NCBI GenBank assembly: GCA_028821775.1
Contig: JAPKFB010000010.1
Location: 1-64,000 of the forward strand
Reading direction: 5' to 3'
DNA from: Roseibacillus sp.
GTDB lineage: Bacteria > Verrucomicrobiota > Verrucomicrobiia > Verrucomicrobiales > Akkermansiaceae
Length of the DNA: 64,000 bases
Of this stretch, positions 1 through 10,157 are shown piece after piece. Every line of letters begins with the position of its first letter. The stretch's first letter is position 1. Both the position numbers and the translations under genes were made by a program. The notes under the pieces were generated by a model. That model was not told the DNA's origin and did not search any database. It worked only from the letters and a program-made list of their open reading frames with translations.

Positions 1-10
1 AAAGGCAGAC

Positions 11-2728
11 CTACCTTTTCAATTCCATGGAAATGATTTCGAGGCCGCTGAGCTGAGTGGGACCGGTGTGAGCGACGAGATCGAGTTTGATGCTGCCGGA
101 GGACTCGATTCCGGTGAACGACTTGGTAGTTCCGATCATTTTTCGTCCGGAGGGGACGTCCCTCGCGACCGGGTGACCTTGCAGATGGATGTCGGAGCTG
201 CGCCTTTCACCGGTGGGATTGGCAAAGGTGAGATGAACGCGGTATTTACCGGGCTTCAGGCCGCTGACGGTGATTGATTCGAGGCCTTCGATTCCTGAGG
301 CGGCAACCCACGGCCAGCCCTCGCCACCCTTCATCCAGAGGGAATGGTGATAGTAGGTTTTGGGTTTGGCGGGAACAGTTTTGATGGCGATGTCGGGTGA
401 GGGTCCGCCGGCGCTGGGGTAGTCGAGCCAGAGGGTGCCGCTCTCGGTCATGCGATCGGCCGGAGCGCCGAAGTTGATTCCGATGCGCTGGATTTTGCCG
501 GCGAGTTGGTCCCTGGGGATCGCGCCCCAGGTGGTCCACTGTTCGTGAGTTTGCGGTAGACTGTACAAGGAGAGGCCGGTAGGAAGCGGGTAACTGCAGG
601 TGCAGCCTTTGTAGAAATAGGGCAGGTTGAGTAATCCGTTGGCGGGGATGACGCTGTTGGTGCAGCCTGAGCGCGGCCCGCTGATGTTGATGGTGCCGCT
701 ATCGATGCGCTTGTCGTAGAAGGCGGCGGTGCCGGAACGCATGGTGTAGATATTGCCGTAGTCGAAGCCGCCGTCACAACCGTAGCTCTTGGGAAAGACG
801 CGTGGTTCTGTTTCACCGGTGAGCGGATTCTGACGATAGCCCGCTACAGGGGCCTTGGGATTCCAATCATCCTTCTGAGCCGGGGGCCGGTATTGGCTCG
901 GTTGGACGGTCTTGAGATCGACCTTGGCAAAGGGTCGCCTTTTCAGGAGGTGGGTTTCGTCGTCCGTGAGGATGCGACCGGTGTAGACATCGGAAAAGAT
1001 CGGTGGCAAGAGGCGGTAGTCAACGCGGCGCTCGCGGGTGGAGGCGTCGAGCCAGTCCTTGGTTGTGGAGATCATGACGCCGTCGATAAACTTCGGCTGC
1101 GGCGAGCGTTTGAAGTGCCCGAGGGTGTCGTCGAACCAGAGAACTCCGAGCGGAGCTTTCACGAGCGCGTCGGGGCTGGCCGAGAAGTCGCCGTGATAGT
1201 TGGTGCTGCCGGGGAGCGCTCCGTCCCGGGTGGTGGTTTGAAGACCGGTGGCGGACTGCATGATGAGTTTGCCGCCATAGGGGCGGATGGACTTGAAGAC
1301 GCGATCGCGGGAATCCAGCGAAATGCCTTGGTGGGCGAAAATGAAGTTCGCAAAATAGGGGGGCATTTCAAAGGTGGCTGGTTCAGCGAGGGTGACCGCG
1401 ACGCGGGAACCGCAGAGGCCAGAGCGGACGAGTTTGCGACGGAGATCCGCCACCCGGACAGGGTCGGAATCGACCACGATGAGGTGGAGCTTGGTCCGCG
1501 CGGCAAGGTGGCGGAGGGTGTCCAGGGTGGGAGCTCCGAGGAAGACGGCATAGCCGTGGTGGGAAGTGGTCGCGAGCAATTTGCGGGAGAGCGTGGTCGG
1601 TTCCGCGGGCCCGGCTTGGTCGAGGGCATGATGGCGAGGTTCCTTGCGATCGGATTTTCCGAAGGCATAGAGTCCGCCTGAAACGGTGGAGAGGAAGAGC
1701 TTTCCATCCGCGGCGATCATGGAGTGAATCTTGCCGGGGACTTTTGGGAATCCTTCCTTGAATCGAAAGACCCGTTCCGCGGCACGAATGGTGGTTCGAA
1801 CTTCGGGTTTTCCCTCCGCCCGCAATCGATCCTCGTGGCGCATGACGTTGATCCCCATGTCGGCGAGGAGGCTTTTCCGTTTGGTCTTTTTTTGTGCGGA
1901 CTTGCCTGGAAGAGAGGCGTACCAGCCGCCGGGATAACGGCCCCCGAGGGGGAGTTTGAAATCCTTGAGCACGCCGGTCTTCAAGTCGAAGCGGCCGGGG
2001 TAGGCGTTGCTGCTGGGAACCACGAGGTCCTCACCGTCGATCAAGAGGTAACCCTGCGGCGCGATGCCGCCAAGCGCGACGGCATTGTGGGGTTGCTGGC
2101 CGTAGAGGTGTCCGGAGCTGTCGTTGATCCAGATCTGCCTGCCGGTGGCGGCGTCGAGACAGTAAATGAAGACCCCTTCAAACGGCCACACGCCGGCGGC
2201 GAAGTAGACGCGGTCGTCATTGAGAACCGGGCCGCCGCGGATCGGCCAAACCGAGATGAGCCGGTTATTGCCGAGGAGCTTGCGATTTGAGGGGACGGCT
2301 TGGAATTTCCAAACCGGTTGGCCCGTATCGGCGGCGACGCAATAGAAGGTGCCGTCATCGGATCCAAAGAGGACGCGGTCTTTCCAAGCCACCGGAGCGA
2401 GTCGCACCGGTCCCCCGGTGAAGCATTGCCAGAGTTGCGCTCCGGAATTGGTGTCGTAGGCAGTGACCTTGTCTTCACAGTTGGAGGAGAGGAAGAGTCG
2501 TTGGCCACTCACGATCGGTTCGTAGCCGCCATCAAATTGGAGTCGAACATCGTCGAAGGCAGGCAGTGGTTTCGGCAGGTCTCGCTGCCAGAGAAGCGCC
2601 AGCTCAGCCGGAAGCTTCTGAGGGCATTCCGCAGTGCGTTCAACATCGTAGCGCCACATCGGCCAGTCGGCAGCGGGAACGGGAATTGCGGTGAAGGCAA
2701 GAAAGAGAAGACAGAGTGTGCGGCTCAT
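11..2728 (-). CDS. Secreted PQQ-like beta-propeller protein with an internal Rossmann/SAM-methyltransferase-like segment
   Basis: Signal peptide MSRTLCLLFLAFTAIPVPAADWPMWRYD; repeated propeller motifs (KVTAYDTNSGAQLWQ, TFYCVAADTGQPVWKF, IYCLDAATGRQIW). The 1020-aa ORF start at 3073 is probably too long; ATG at 2728 precedes the signal peptide. Confidence 0.75.
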   Translation of the reverse strand: MSRTLCLLFLAFTAIPVPAADWPMWRYDVERTAECPQKLPAELALLWQRDLPKPLPAFDDVRLQFDGGYEPIVSGQRLFLSSNCEDKVTAYDTNSGAQLWQCFTGGPVRLAPVAWKDRVLFGSDDGTFYCVAADTGQPVWKFQAVPSNRKLLGNNRLISVWPIRGGPVLNDDRVYFAAGVWPFEGVFIYCLDAATGRQIWINDSSGHLYGQQPHNAVALGGIAPQGYLLIDGEDLVVPSSNAYPGRFDLKTGVLKDFKLPLGGRYPGGWYASLPGKSAQKKTKRKSLLADMGINVMRHEDRLRAEGKPEVRTTIRAAERVFRFKEGFPKVPGKIHSMIAADGKLFLSTVSGGLYAFGKSDRKEPRHHALDQAGPAEPTTLSRKLLATTSHHGYAVFLGAPTLDTLRHLAARTKLHLIVVDSDPVRVADLRRKLVRSGLCGSRVAVTLAEPATFEMPPYFANFIFAHQGISLDSRDRVFKSIRPYGGKLIMQSATGLQTTTRDGALPGSTNYHGDFSASPDALVKAPLGVLWFDDTLGHFKRSPQPKFIDGVMISTTKDWLDASTRERRVDYRLLPPIFSDVYTGRILTDDETHLLKRRPFAKVDLKTVQPSQYRPPAQKDDWNPKAPVAGYRQNPLTGETEPRVFPKSYGCDGGFDYGNIYTMRSGTAAFYDKRIDSGTINISGPRSGCTNSVIPANGLLNLPYFYKGCTCSYPLPTGLSLYSLPQTHEQWTTWGAIPRDQLAGKIQRIGINFGAPADRMTESGTLWLDYPSAGGPSPDIAIKTVPAKPKTYYHHSLWMKGGEGWPWVAASGIEGLESITVSGLKPGKYRVHLTFANPTGERRSSDIHLQGHPVARDVPSGRKMIGTTKSFTGIESSGSIKLDLVAHTGPTQLSGLEIISMELKR

Positions 2729-2951
2729 GGTGGATGGCGAATGCGGCAGGATCTCAGGTGGTGCGAGGGGGATCCCTGAGGCGGGGAACCCGCGCGAGCA
2801 AAATCTGAGCTCCCTTCTAGCAAGCTCCGGGACATGATCAAGCCCGACATGGGTGGGGGGAAGGTCCGGATCCCTCGAATGTTCCAGAGGTCGGGAGGGC
2901 CTCAGCGCCTGCAGTTCCAGGCTCGGCGGCGAGAGGCTTGTGATCCTGCGG

Positions 2952-4364
2952 TTACATGCCCGCAATGCGGCGGCTGCCGACGTCGGTGGAGTGCATGACG
3001 TGGCTGTTGAAGCTCTCCAGCACAAGCTGGGCCTTGAGTTCGCGGTAGTCTGAGTGATCCCAGAGATTTTCAAATTCGTGGGGGTCGTTTTCGAGATCGA
3101 ACAATTCTCCGAGATTTTCCCGATGATAGGTTACCAGTTTGTAGCGCGCAGTGCGGTACATGGTTGCGAAGGAGGCATTGCCCGCACAGAACTGCTTGGC
3201 AAGGGCGTCGAAGTACTCCGAGCGGACGCTCCCGCGATGATGGTGGGGGGAGAGTTCGCCGGACAGGATGGGAGTCAGGCTTCTACCCTGAAAGTAATCG
3301 GGGATCGTGACGCCAGCCAGGTCGAGAATGGTCGCGCTCATGTCCAGGAGTTCGACCAGGGCCTTGCTCTGAGTCCCGGAGGCGATCGTGCCCGGGCAGT
3401 TGAAGATGAGGGGGACGCGAACAAGTCCCTCGTAGAAGCGGCATCCCTTGAGAAGGAGGCCATGATCACCGAGGGCCTCGCCATGATCGCTGGTGAAGAT
3501 AATCACGGTGTTCTCGCGCTGGCCGGTCTCGTCCAGATGCTGGATGATGCGTGCCAGCTGGTCGTCGATGAGCGCGATCATGGCGTAGTAGAGCGCCTGG
3601 ATCTTTTTGGCGTCACGTTGTTCCGGGGACTGGGCTTCTGTTTGAAAGTCGATCGGGCTCAGCTTTTTTTGGGCCGCAAGATCGCTCTCGCGGAAGTGCG
3701 GCCCGGGCATCGCTTCCGGGTCGAAGCGGTCGGCATACTCTCTTGGAGGGACGAAGGGCGGATGGGGGTCGTAGGGATTGATGTTGAGCATCCAGGGTTT
3801 CCCGACGGTGGCCGCTTGATCAAGGAATTCGAGGGCGCACTCGGTGGCCCAGGTAGTCTGGTGGAACTCGGCGGGCACGTGATCCTCGTGTGCACGCATG
3901 GCGTCGAGATCGCCGCCGCGCTCGTGTACCCAGTCCGCGTAATGGTGCCCGGTTTTCCAGTCGTCGCGTGGGGCGTGGCTGAACTTCCAGTAGGAGAATC
4001 CGTCGTCAAGACGGGGCTCGGTCCGCACGCCGGCACTCTGCAGGTGGAACTTCCCGACCAGGCCGCAATGATAACCCGCCTCGGCCACCAGCTTGCTGAT
4101 CAAGGGAGGATGGTTGACCAGGGACTCATTGCCGTTGCGAGTGCTGTGGGCCCGGCTGGGGTAGAGGCCGGTCATGAAACTGGTCCGGCTGGGAGTGCAG
4201 ATCGGGCTTTGGCAATAGGTGTGGGTAAAGGCGGTTCCTCCGGTGACGAGGGCGTCGAGAGTGGGTGTCTGCACGTGTGGATTTCCCAAGGCGCCGATTG
4301 TGTCGAAGCGTTGTTGGTCAGTGCAGTACCAGAGGATATTGGGTCGATTGTTTGCGGGGAACAT
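2952..4364 (-). CDS. Sulfatase (arylsulfatase family)
   Basis: RPNILWYCTDQQRFDTIG N-terminus, formylglycine motif CTPSRTSFMTG, VIIFTSDHGEALGDHG metal-site motif. Confidence 0.9.
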   Translation of the reverse strand: MFPANNRPNILWYCTDQQRFDTIGALGNPHVQTPTLDALVTGGTAFTHTYCQSPICTPSRTSFMTGLYPSRAHSTRNGNESLVNHPPLISKLVAEAGYHCGLVGKFHLQSAGVRTEPRLDDGFSYWKFSHAPRDDWKTGHHYADWVHERGGDLDAMRAHEDHVPAEFHQTTWATECALEFLDQAATVGKPWMLNINPYDPHPPFVPPREYADRFDPEAMPGPHFRESDLAAQKKLSPIDFQTEAQSPEQRDAKKIQALYYAMIALIDDQLARIIQHLDETGQRENTVIIFTSDHGEALGDHGLLLKGCRFYEGLVRVPLIFNCPGTIASGTQSKALVELLDMSATILDLAGVTIPDYFQGRSLTPILSGELSPHHHRGSVRSEYFDALAKQFCAGNASFATMYRTARYKLVTYHRENLGELFDLENDPHEFENLWDHSDYRELKAQLVLESFNSHVMHSTDVGSRRIAGM

Positions 4365-4388
4365 CGGATGCTTTGGATGGGGAGAAGT

Positions 4389-5858
4389 CTAGCGGTCGTG
4401 CTTGGCGGGGAGTTTCCGCTGTTGGCGGAGAGACCACCCGAGGAGCAGGGCCGCTACGGCGATGAGGATAAGCGCCCCGGGGCGGGAGAGCAACGGCCAC
4501 CAGCTGCCGCCGGAACTCATCAGGGCCGTGACCATCGCCTCTTCGCCGAGGGGCGTGAGCACAAATCCGATCACAAAGGGGGCGAGAGGGATTCGCCAGT
4601 GGTCGAAGAGAAAACCGAGGAATCCGAAGCCGAGCATGACCCAGACATCAAAGAAGCGGTTTGCGAGAGCGAAGGATCCGAGGACGCAAAAGGCGGCCAC
4701 TACGGGCATGAGGTAGGGCCATGGGACACGGGCGAGACGCGCGATGGGACGGGCGGCGAGGAGCATGATGGCGAACATCGCCACATTGGCCCACAGGTAG
4801 CTTGAGGTGATGGTGCCCACTACGGTGGGGTTGTTCTCGAAGAGCATGGGGCCGGGTTGCAGTCCGTGGATCACAAAGGCGCCGAGCAGGATCGCATCGA
4901 TCACACTGCCGGGAATGCCCAGCGCGATGAGGGGAACGAGAGCTCCGCCCACCGTCGCGTTGTTGGCGGATTCCGAAGCCACGATGCCCTCCTCGCTTCC
5001 CTGTCCGAATCGCTCCGGAGTTTTGGAGGTGCTGCGGGCGGTTGAGTAGGCGACCAGGGAGCCGATATTCGCGCCGATCCCAGGGAGAATGCCAACCCCG
5101 GTGCCAATGGCGCTGGAACGCAGCAAGTTGAGGAGCTGTGCTCGCCATTCCCTCCACCGTAGAATCAGAGAGGAGGCCGGGAATCCGTTGCCCTCCTCGA
5201 CGGGGAGGGGAGACTGGGGGGCGAGGACGCGGCTCAGGGCGAAGAGCCCGATCAGCACCGGCAGGAGCTTGAACCCGTCGTCCATTGCACTAAAGCCGAA
5301 GGTCAGTCGGATCTCCCCTGTGCCGGGCGCAATTCCGGGCAGAGCGCAGAGGATTCCGATCGCACAGGAAAGTGCGCCCCGCACAGGGGAGGTGCCGCTG
5401 ACTCCGATCACAAGGACCAGGGCCATGAGCACGAGCGCGACATACTCGAATGGACCGAGGGCGGTGGAGAGTTTGGCGATCGGCCGGGCGAGCAGAACGA
5501 GGGCTCCCCAAGAGAGAAAACCTCCGATGAAGGACGCTCCGATGCCGAGTGCGAGGGCGCGAGAGGCGTGGCCTGCCTTGGTCATGGGGTATCCGTCGAG
5601 AGTCGTGATGACGGAGGCGGGCGTGCCGGGCATGTTGAGCAGGGTGGCGCTAATCAGTCCGCCACTCACGGATCCCACGTACATGGCGACCAGGAGCGTG
5701 AGGGCGGCGGGACCCTCCATGTTGAAGGTTAGCGGTAGCGACAAAGAGATCAACATTGCTCCGGTCAGGCCCGGAATCGATCCGACAATGATGCCAAGGG
5801 TGACGCCCAAGAGGACGAGCAAGGGGAGCGACGGGTGACTGAAGATTTCGAAGATCAT
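4389..5858 (-). CDS. Tripartite tricarboxylate transporter, TctA-family large membrane subunit
   Basis: LGIIVGSIPGLTGAM, GTPASVITTLDGYPMTKAG and GIGANIGSLVAYS motifs typical of TctA; probable ATG at 5858 (MIFEIFSHPS). Confidence 0.88.
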   Translation of the reverse strand: MIFEIFSHPSLPLLVLLGVTLGIIVGSIPGLTGAMLISLSLPLTFNMEGPAALTLLVAMYVGSVSGGLISATLLNMPGTPASVITTLDGYPMTKAGHASRALALGIGASFIGGFLSWGALVLLARPIAKLSTALGPFEYVALVLMALVLVIGVSGTSPVRGALSCAIGILCALPGIAPGTGEIRLTFGFSAMDDGFKLLPVLIGLFALSRVLAPQSPLPVEEGNGFPASSLILRWREWRAQLLNLLRSSAIGTGVGILPGIGANIGSLVAYSTARSTSKTPERFGQGSEEGIVASESANNATVGGALVPLIALGIPGSVIDAILLGAFVIHGLQPGPMLFENNPTVVGTITSSYLWANVAMFAIMLLAARPIARLARVPWPYLMPVVAAFCVLGSFALANRFFDVWVMLGFGFLGFLFDHWRIPLAPFVIGFVLTPLGEEAMVTALMSSGGSWWPLLSRPGALILIAVAALLLGWSLRQQRKLPAKHDR

Positions 5859-5860
5859 GG

Positions 5861-7189
5861 TCAGGGGAGATCGATGACAAGCACCTCGGTAAAGAGGAAG
5901 AAGCAGCCCCACGCGAGGAGGGCACCGACTCCGGTCAGGAGAACCATGCCTCGCCGCGATCGTGCGCCAGCCGCCATTCCCATCAGGGGAATGAACCCAG
6001 CGGTAGCGACCGCATAGGGGAGGTTGAGGAATTGCATGGCGAGCACGTAGGCCGCGAGGACCGCGAGGGTAACGGCGAGGTAGCGTTGGTTGGTAGTCCC
6101 TTTTGCGGGCGAGGGGTGCTTGCGGGCGAGCACTCTCGCCACCGCTATTGCCATGAGCACCACGACCGCGAGAACAACCGGGACGACCGGGTCGGGAAGC
6201 CCTTGGTAGCGGACGAGGGCCGCACCGCGGAAATCGGCCTCCCGCGCGCTGAGATGCTCGTCCAGGGGTTGACCTCGCAGGAAGAGCGGATCGACTTTGA
6301 GCTCCTTCAGCTTGTCACGCACGTAGTCGGTCCGGATGGCGGCCTCAAGGGCATCGGCGAGTTCTTGCACCGCCGCAGGGGGAGTCGACTTTGGCGCCCA
6401 CCAGTACTGCACGTGAGTCATCACCACCTCGTATCCGTCCTCGCGAGCGGTCGGCAAATTGGGGAGATCCGGGTGGCGCTTTGATGCGAGGCTGGCGAGG
6501 GCGCGGACTCCTCCCTCCGCGAAGCTGGTATACTCCGCCATCGAGAACGGCGTGGCGTCGAGGTGTCCCCCAATGAGATCGTTGAAGCGTTTTGATCCGC
6601 CACCACTGGCCACGAAACGGAACTTGGCCTCTCCGGCCGCAAGCTCCAGTTTCCGTCCTGCGAAGTGGGTGGGCGTGCCCTGAGCCATTCCGAACAGAAC
6701 GCGATCCGGGTTTTTGGTCGCGGCCTCCATGAGGTCCTTGAGGGATCGATAGGGAGAGTCCTTCTGGACGCAAATCACCAATGCGGATTGTCCGGTGGCG
6801 GCGATCGGACGAAAGGCCTCGGGGCCAAAGGGGACCCGGCCGGAGTATTTCGATGAGAAAATGCCTTCGTGCAAATTAAGGATCGTGTAGCCGTCGGGTT
6901 TGGCATCGCGAACTCTCCGGCTCCCCACCGTTCCTCCTGCTCCCGGGACATTGATCACAACCATGGGCTGGGGCAGCAGATTGGCGTCCCGGATTGCCTT
7001 CTGCATGATGCGGGTAAAGGTGTCGCTTCCTCCTCCGGCGGGGAAGGGGACCACGACCTTGAGCGGTTTGCGGGGGAAGCGATCGGCAGTGGCCACCGCT
7101 TCGCCATCACGTTGCCGACATGCGCTCATCGCGAGGGTGAACACGAGGATCGTGAGACTCCAGAGGAGATGCCGAGCAGGACCCTTCAT
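5861..7189 (-). CDS. TctC-type substrate-binding lipoprotein fused to a C-terminal TctB-like membrane domain
   Basis: LAMSAC lipobox, FPRKPLKVVVPFPAGGGSDTFTRIM (TctC/Bug); after about 300 aa, four hydrophobic segments (VVPVVLAVVVLMAIAVARV ... GVGALLAWGCFFLFTEVLVIDLP) resembling TctB. Confidence 0.8.
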   Translation of the reverse strand: MKGPARHLLWSLTILVFTLAMSACRQRDGEAVATADRFPRKPLKVVVPFPAGGGSDTFTRIMQKAIRDANLLPQPMVVINVPGAGGTVGSRRVRDAKPDGYTILNLHEGIFSSKYSGRVPFGPEAFRPIAATGQSALVICVQKDSPYRSLKDLMEAATKNPDRVLFGMAQGTPTHFAGRKLELAAGEAKFRFVASGGGSKRFNDLIGGHLDATPFSMAEYTSFAEGGVRALASLASKRHPDLPNLPTAREDGYEVVMTHVQYWWAPKSTPPAAVQELADALEAAIRTDYVRDKLKELKVDPLFLRGQPLDEHLSAREADFRGAALVRYQGLPDPVVPVVLAVVVLMAIAVARVLARKHPSPAKGTTNQRYLAVTLAVLAAYVLAMQFLNLPYAVATAGFIPLMGMAAGARSRRGMVLLTGVGALLAWGCFFLFTEVLVIDLP

Positions 7190-7190
7190 C

Positions 7191-8117
7191 TCAGTTGCCG
7201 ATGAGCCAATTCTCCGGCGCGACGAAGTCCTTTTTTCCTTCGAGGAAGTCGGGGATGCCCTCGATCTTGAGGTGTCGGTGAACACGAAGTTTTTTCAACA
7301 TCGCAGCAGTACGATCCGGTTGGGCGGAGGCCAGGTTGCTCTTCTCACCGGGATCCCGATCAAGGCCAAAGAGTTCGATCCGTGGACCCTCCTTTCCTGG
7401 TTTGGCGTCGAGGACGCTGTCCTTGGCGACGATCAGTTTCCAGGAAACCTCGTTCAGGGAGATCTGTTTCGGTTGGCCCTGAGCATAGTAGCTGAACCAT
7501 TCGCGGGTGGAAGCCTCGGGTTCGCCTCGAATCACCCCTAGGAGATCGCGCCCGTCGAGCGGCATCGACTCCTTGACCTGTGATCCCGCGATCCGCTTGA
7601 GGGTGGGATAGATGTCGATGTATCCGGTGAGGGTCCCGATGCTGCGCCCGCCCTTGATGCAGTTGGGCCAGCGAACAAGAGCTGAGGTTCGGATGCCTCC
7701 TTCGTAGACGGTTCCCTTGTCCGCCCGCCAGGGGCCGTGGTCGGCCCGGCGCGTGATGCCGCCGTTACTGATGAAAAACAGGACGAAGGTATCGTTCGCG
7801 ATCGTGCGCTCGTCGGTTCCAAGTCCCCACTTGCGCCACGGAGTGATCACGGATTCGCCCATTCCATAGCGGATAGGCCACCGTTCGGTCATGAGTCCGG
7901 CGCGGATCGGTGAGCAGAGAGGGGCGCCGTGGAAGTTGCTCAAGCGCACGCTCTGGGCCGCGAGGTGATCGAGGCGTGGGGGGGCGGCCTTGTCCGTAGT
8001 CGCCGCTGGTAGGGAGGAGGATGCCAAGGAGAGGAAAGCCCAAGCCAAGCCGGCCAAGAGATGGCAGGGACGTGTTCCAGGAGTAGGGAAACGAAACCCA
8101 TTCGGCGGTGGTCGCAT
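7191..8117 (-). pseudogene. Internally deleted sulfatase remnant (ORF intact, metal-site regions missing)
   Basis: LDHLAAQSVRLSNFHGAPLCSPIRAGLMTERWPIRYGM then ERTIANDTFVLFFISNGG...KGTVYEGGIRTSALVRWPN; lacks the PNIxxxxxDD block and the KWHLG region. Confidence 0.65.
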
Positions 8118-8446
8118 GGCATCTCAACGGTGTGATGGGTCGGGCTCCCAAGTCACGCTCTGACTCGCAGTGGGCTCGCGTTTTGTTGAGAACCGCGGGC
8201 GAGGGGGGAATCCCCGGAAAGATCCTACGTGGAGCTGAATGGCCCAGGGTGGTGGCCTCGGCCTGGGTATTCTGGAGCGTTTTGGTCTTCTCCGGGAAGC
8301 TCGCGGCGGAGACCTTGCCTACATTCTACCCCTGTGGAAATACCCGGCAAGCGGTTTAAGGGCAGCGACTTAAGCGTTGGTTCTCTTCTTCTTGTTTTGC
8401 AGAGGAGGGCTCTTCCCGGGATGCGCTCGCCGCCAATCAATTTCAG

Positions 8447-8897
8447 TCAAATGGGGCAGCAGGTGAGATCATTTGCTTGCGGGAAGGTTCCAAGAACCAA
8501 AGACCAAGTCGGTTGTTTTCGCTTCCCGCTGTCCACGGGGGCCTTCTGCTTCACGATGCCGAACCCACTGGATAGAATGTGCTTCCACTCGAAGGCCCTC
8601 ACGGCATTCTCATTCATGTGGACTGGGGTGATCGATTGGGTGGGTGGAGCGGACTTCTTCCGGGCCCGCGCCAGCATTTCCTTCCTCGATTTCCGGCAGG
8701 CGGTGAAGAAACCGGGGTCCACGAGCATGGGTTTCTTCGTCATTTTCCGAAAGCTCTGATATCCCGCTGCCACGTTCGCGATGGTGGGAGAATCGAACTT
8801 GGGTTCTGACCGGTTGGGAAGTTTCTTCCTCACCGCCGGAAGCAAGAATGATCCCAAGCACGAGAAGGACGCCAAGAATTGGCAGGCAGAGTCTCAT
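8447..8897 (-). pseudogene. Frameshifted small secreted protein, possibly cytochrome P460-like
   Basis: Signal peptide MRLCLPILGVLLVLGIILASGG in one frame (from 8897); PTIANVAAGYQSFRKMTKKPMLVDPGFFTACR...HMNENAVRAFE...GIVKQKAPVDSG in another (ORF 8447..8875). Confidence 0.4.
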
Positions 8898-8974
8898 CAG
8901 GTCGAGAATGACTTGAAGTTATTAGGCGAATGTCACTGCTCTGTAAAAATCATCGCGGGGAAAGGGGCGTGAAT

Positions 8975-9994
8975 TCACTTGCGGGTAGAGGGTTGGAGTA
9001 GCCCCACTTGCCCTTTCGCGCCAGCCGCCCAAACGGTGTGGCCGGCGATGCTGAGGGTGTGAAAGCCGGCATCACCGGGTAGTGATTTCCAAGTGGCTCC
9101 GCCGTCCCGGGAAAGATTTGTCCCGGAGGGCCCGACCGCAACCAGAGTGTTGGCATTGAGGTGTCCGACCGCAGAACGAAACGGGAAGGGAGCGTCACCC
9201 TTCGGACCCGTTACCAGTTGCCAGGACCTTCCGTCATCCTTGGAGCGCATGACGTTGTCTGATCCCTCGGATTCTTTCTTGTAGTCACCGCCGACAGCGA
9301 TGCCATTCCTGCCACGGAAGGCGATGGAGAATATTCCGGTCGAGGGCTCGCCTGCGATCATGGGGGTGGCGATGACCTCCCAAGTTTTGCCCCAAGTCTT
9401 GGAGTGAAAGACCCGTGCAACATTCCCCCCACTGGTGACCCAGAGGTGGCCGTCCTTCCTCACTGTGAGATGAGTGCCGCTGGCGGCGAAAGCGTGTTCG
9501 TGTTCACCCATTCGAGGAGCGCTCTCCTGTGCGATTCGCTGCCAAGTTGCGCCGCCGTCCTTGGTGTCGAGCAGGAACAGGCGGCCGTCGACAGGATCCC
9601 CCGCGAGGAGGCCGTGCTTCTCATCTCTAAACGCGAGGCCGTTGAAGAATCCTTGAGGCTCCACATTCTGATGGACAAGTCTCCAGGTCTTCCCGCCGTC
9701 CTTGGTGAGGTAGAGTCGAGACGCTTGCCCGGTCCCGGCGCTCATCGCCACGCAGCGTTGCGAGTCGAAAGCCTGGAGGTCGCGAAAGTCGAGATCATCG
9801 TCTCCGACTCTGGTGAACTGCCAAGTCCGGCCGCCATCAGTGGTGCGAGCGACGCCCGATTTGGTTCCGAACCAGCAGACCTGGGAATTGACCGCGCTGA
9901 TCCCGCGGATGGAGGTCGTCACACCGGAATCCAAGAGAGACCAAGTGGGCTCGGCTGTTGCGACGGTGAGAGAGAGAAGGAGGAGAGGGTGCAT
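8975..9994 (-). CDS. YCF48/BNR-like beta-propeller protein (photosystem II assembly-factor-like fold), secreted
   Basis: Signal peptide and repeated TDGGRTWQF / KDGGKTWRLV / KDGGATWQRI / RDGGATWKSL motifs. Confidence 0.8.
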   Translation of the reverse strand: MHPLLLLSLTVATAEPTWSLLDSGVTTSIRGISAVNSQVCWFGTKSGVARTTDGGRTWQFTRVGDDDLDFRDLQAFDSQRCVAMSAGTGQASRLYLTKDGGKTWRLVHQNVEPQGFFNGLAFRDEKHGLLAGDPVDGRLFLLDTKDGGATWQRIAQESAPRMGEHEHAFAASGTHLTVRKDGHLWVTSGGNVARVFHSKTWGKTWEVIATPMIAGEPSTGIFSIAFRGRNGIAVGGDYKKESEGSDNVMRSKDDGRSWQLVTGPKGDAPFPFRSAVGHLNANTLVAVGPSGTNLSRDGGATWKSLPGDAGFHTLSIAGHTVWAAGAKGQVGLLQPSTRK

Positions 9995-10157
9995 GGATGA
10001 GTCGGAGGGTGCCCTGAATCATCCTCGATGGCGACCTTGAGGCAATCCTCCGGAGCGGGGAATTAGGGAAAATCATAGCTCGGAATCCTCCCTCAAATCG
10101 TGGCAGGTAGGCGGCGACCTATCCGGAGTAGACAATTCCTCAATTGAGCGAAGCACA

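Noticed and set aside
3054-4805. 583-aa plus-strand ORF
   Set aside because: Antisense shadow of the sulfatase and TctA genes in high-GC DNA; low-complexity, no recognisable domain.
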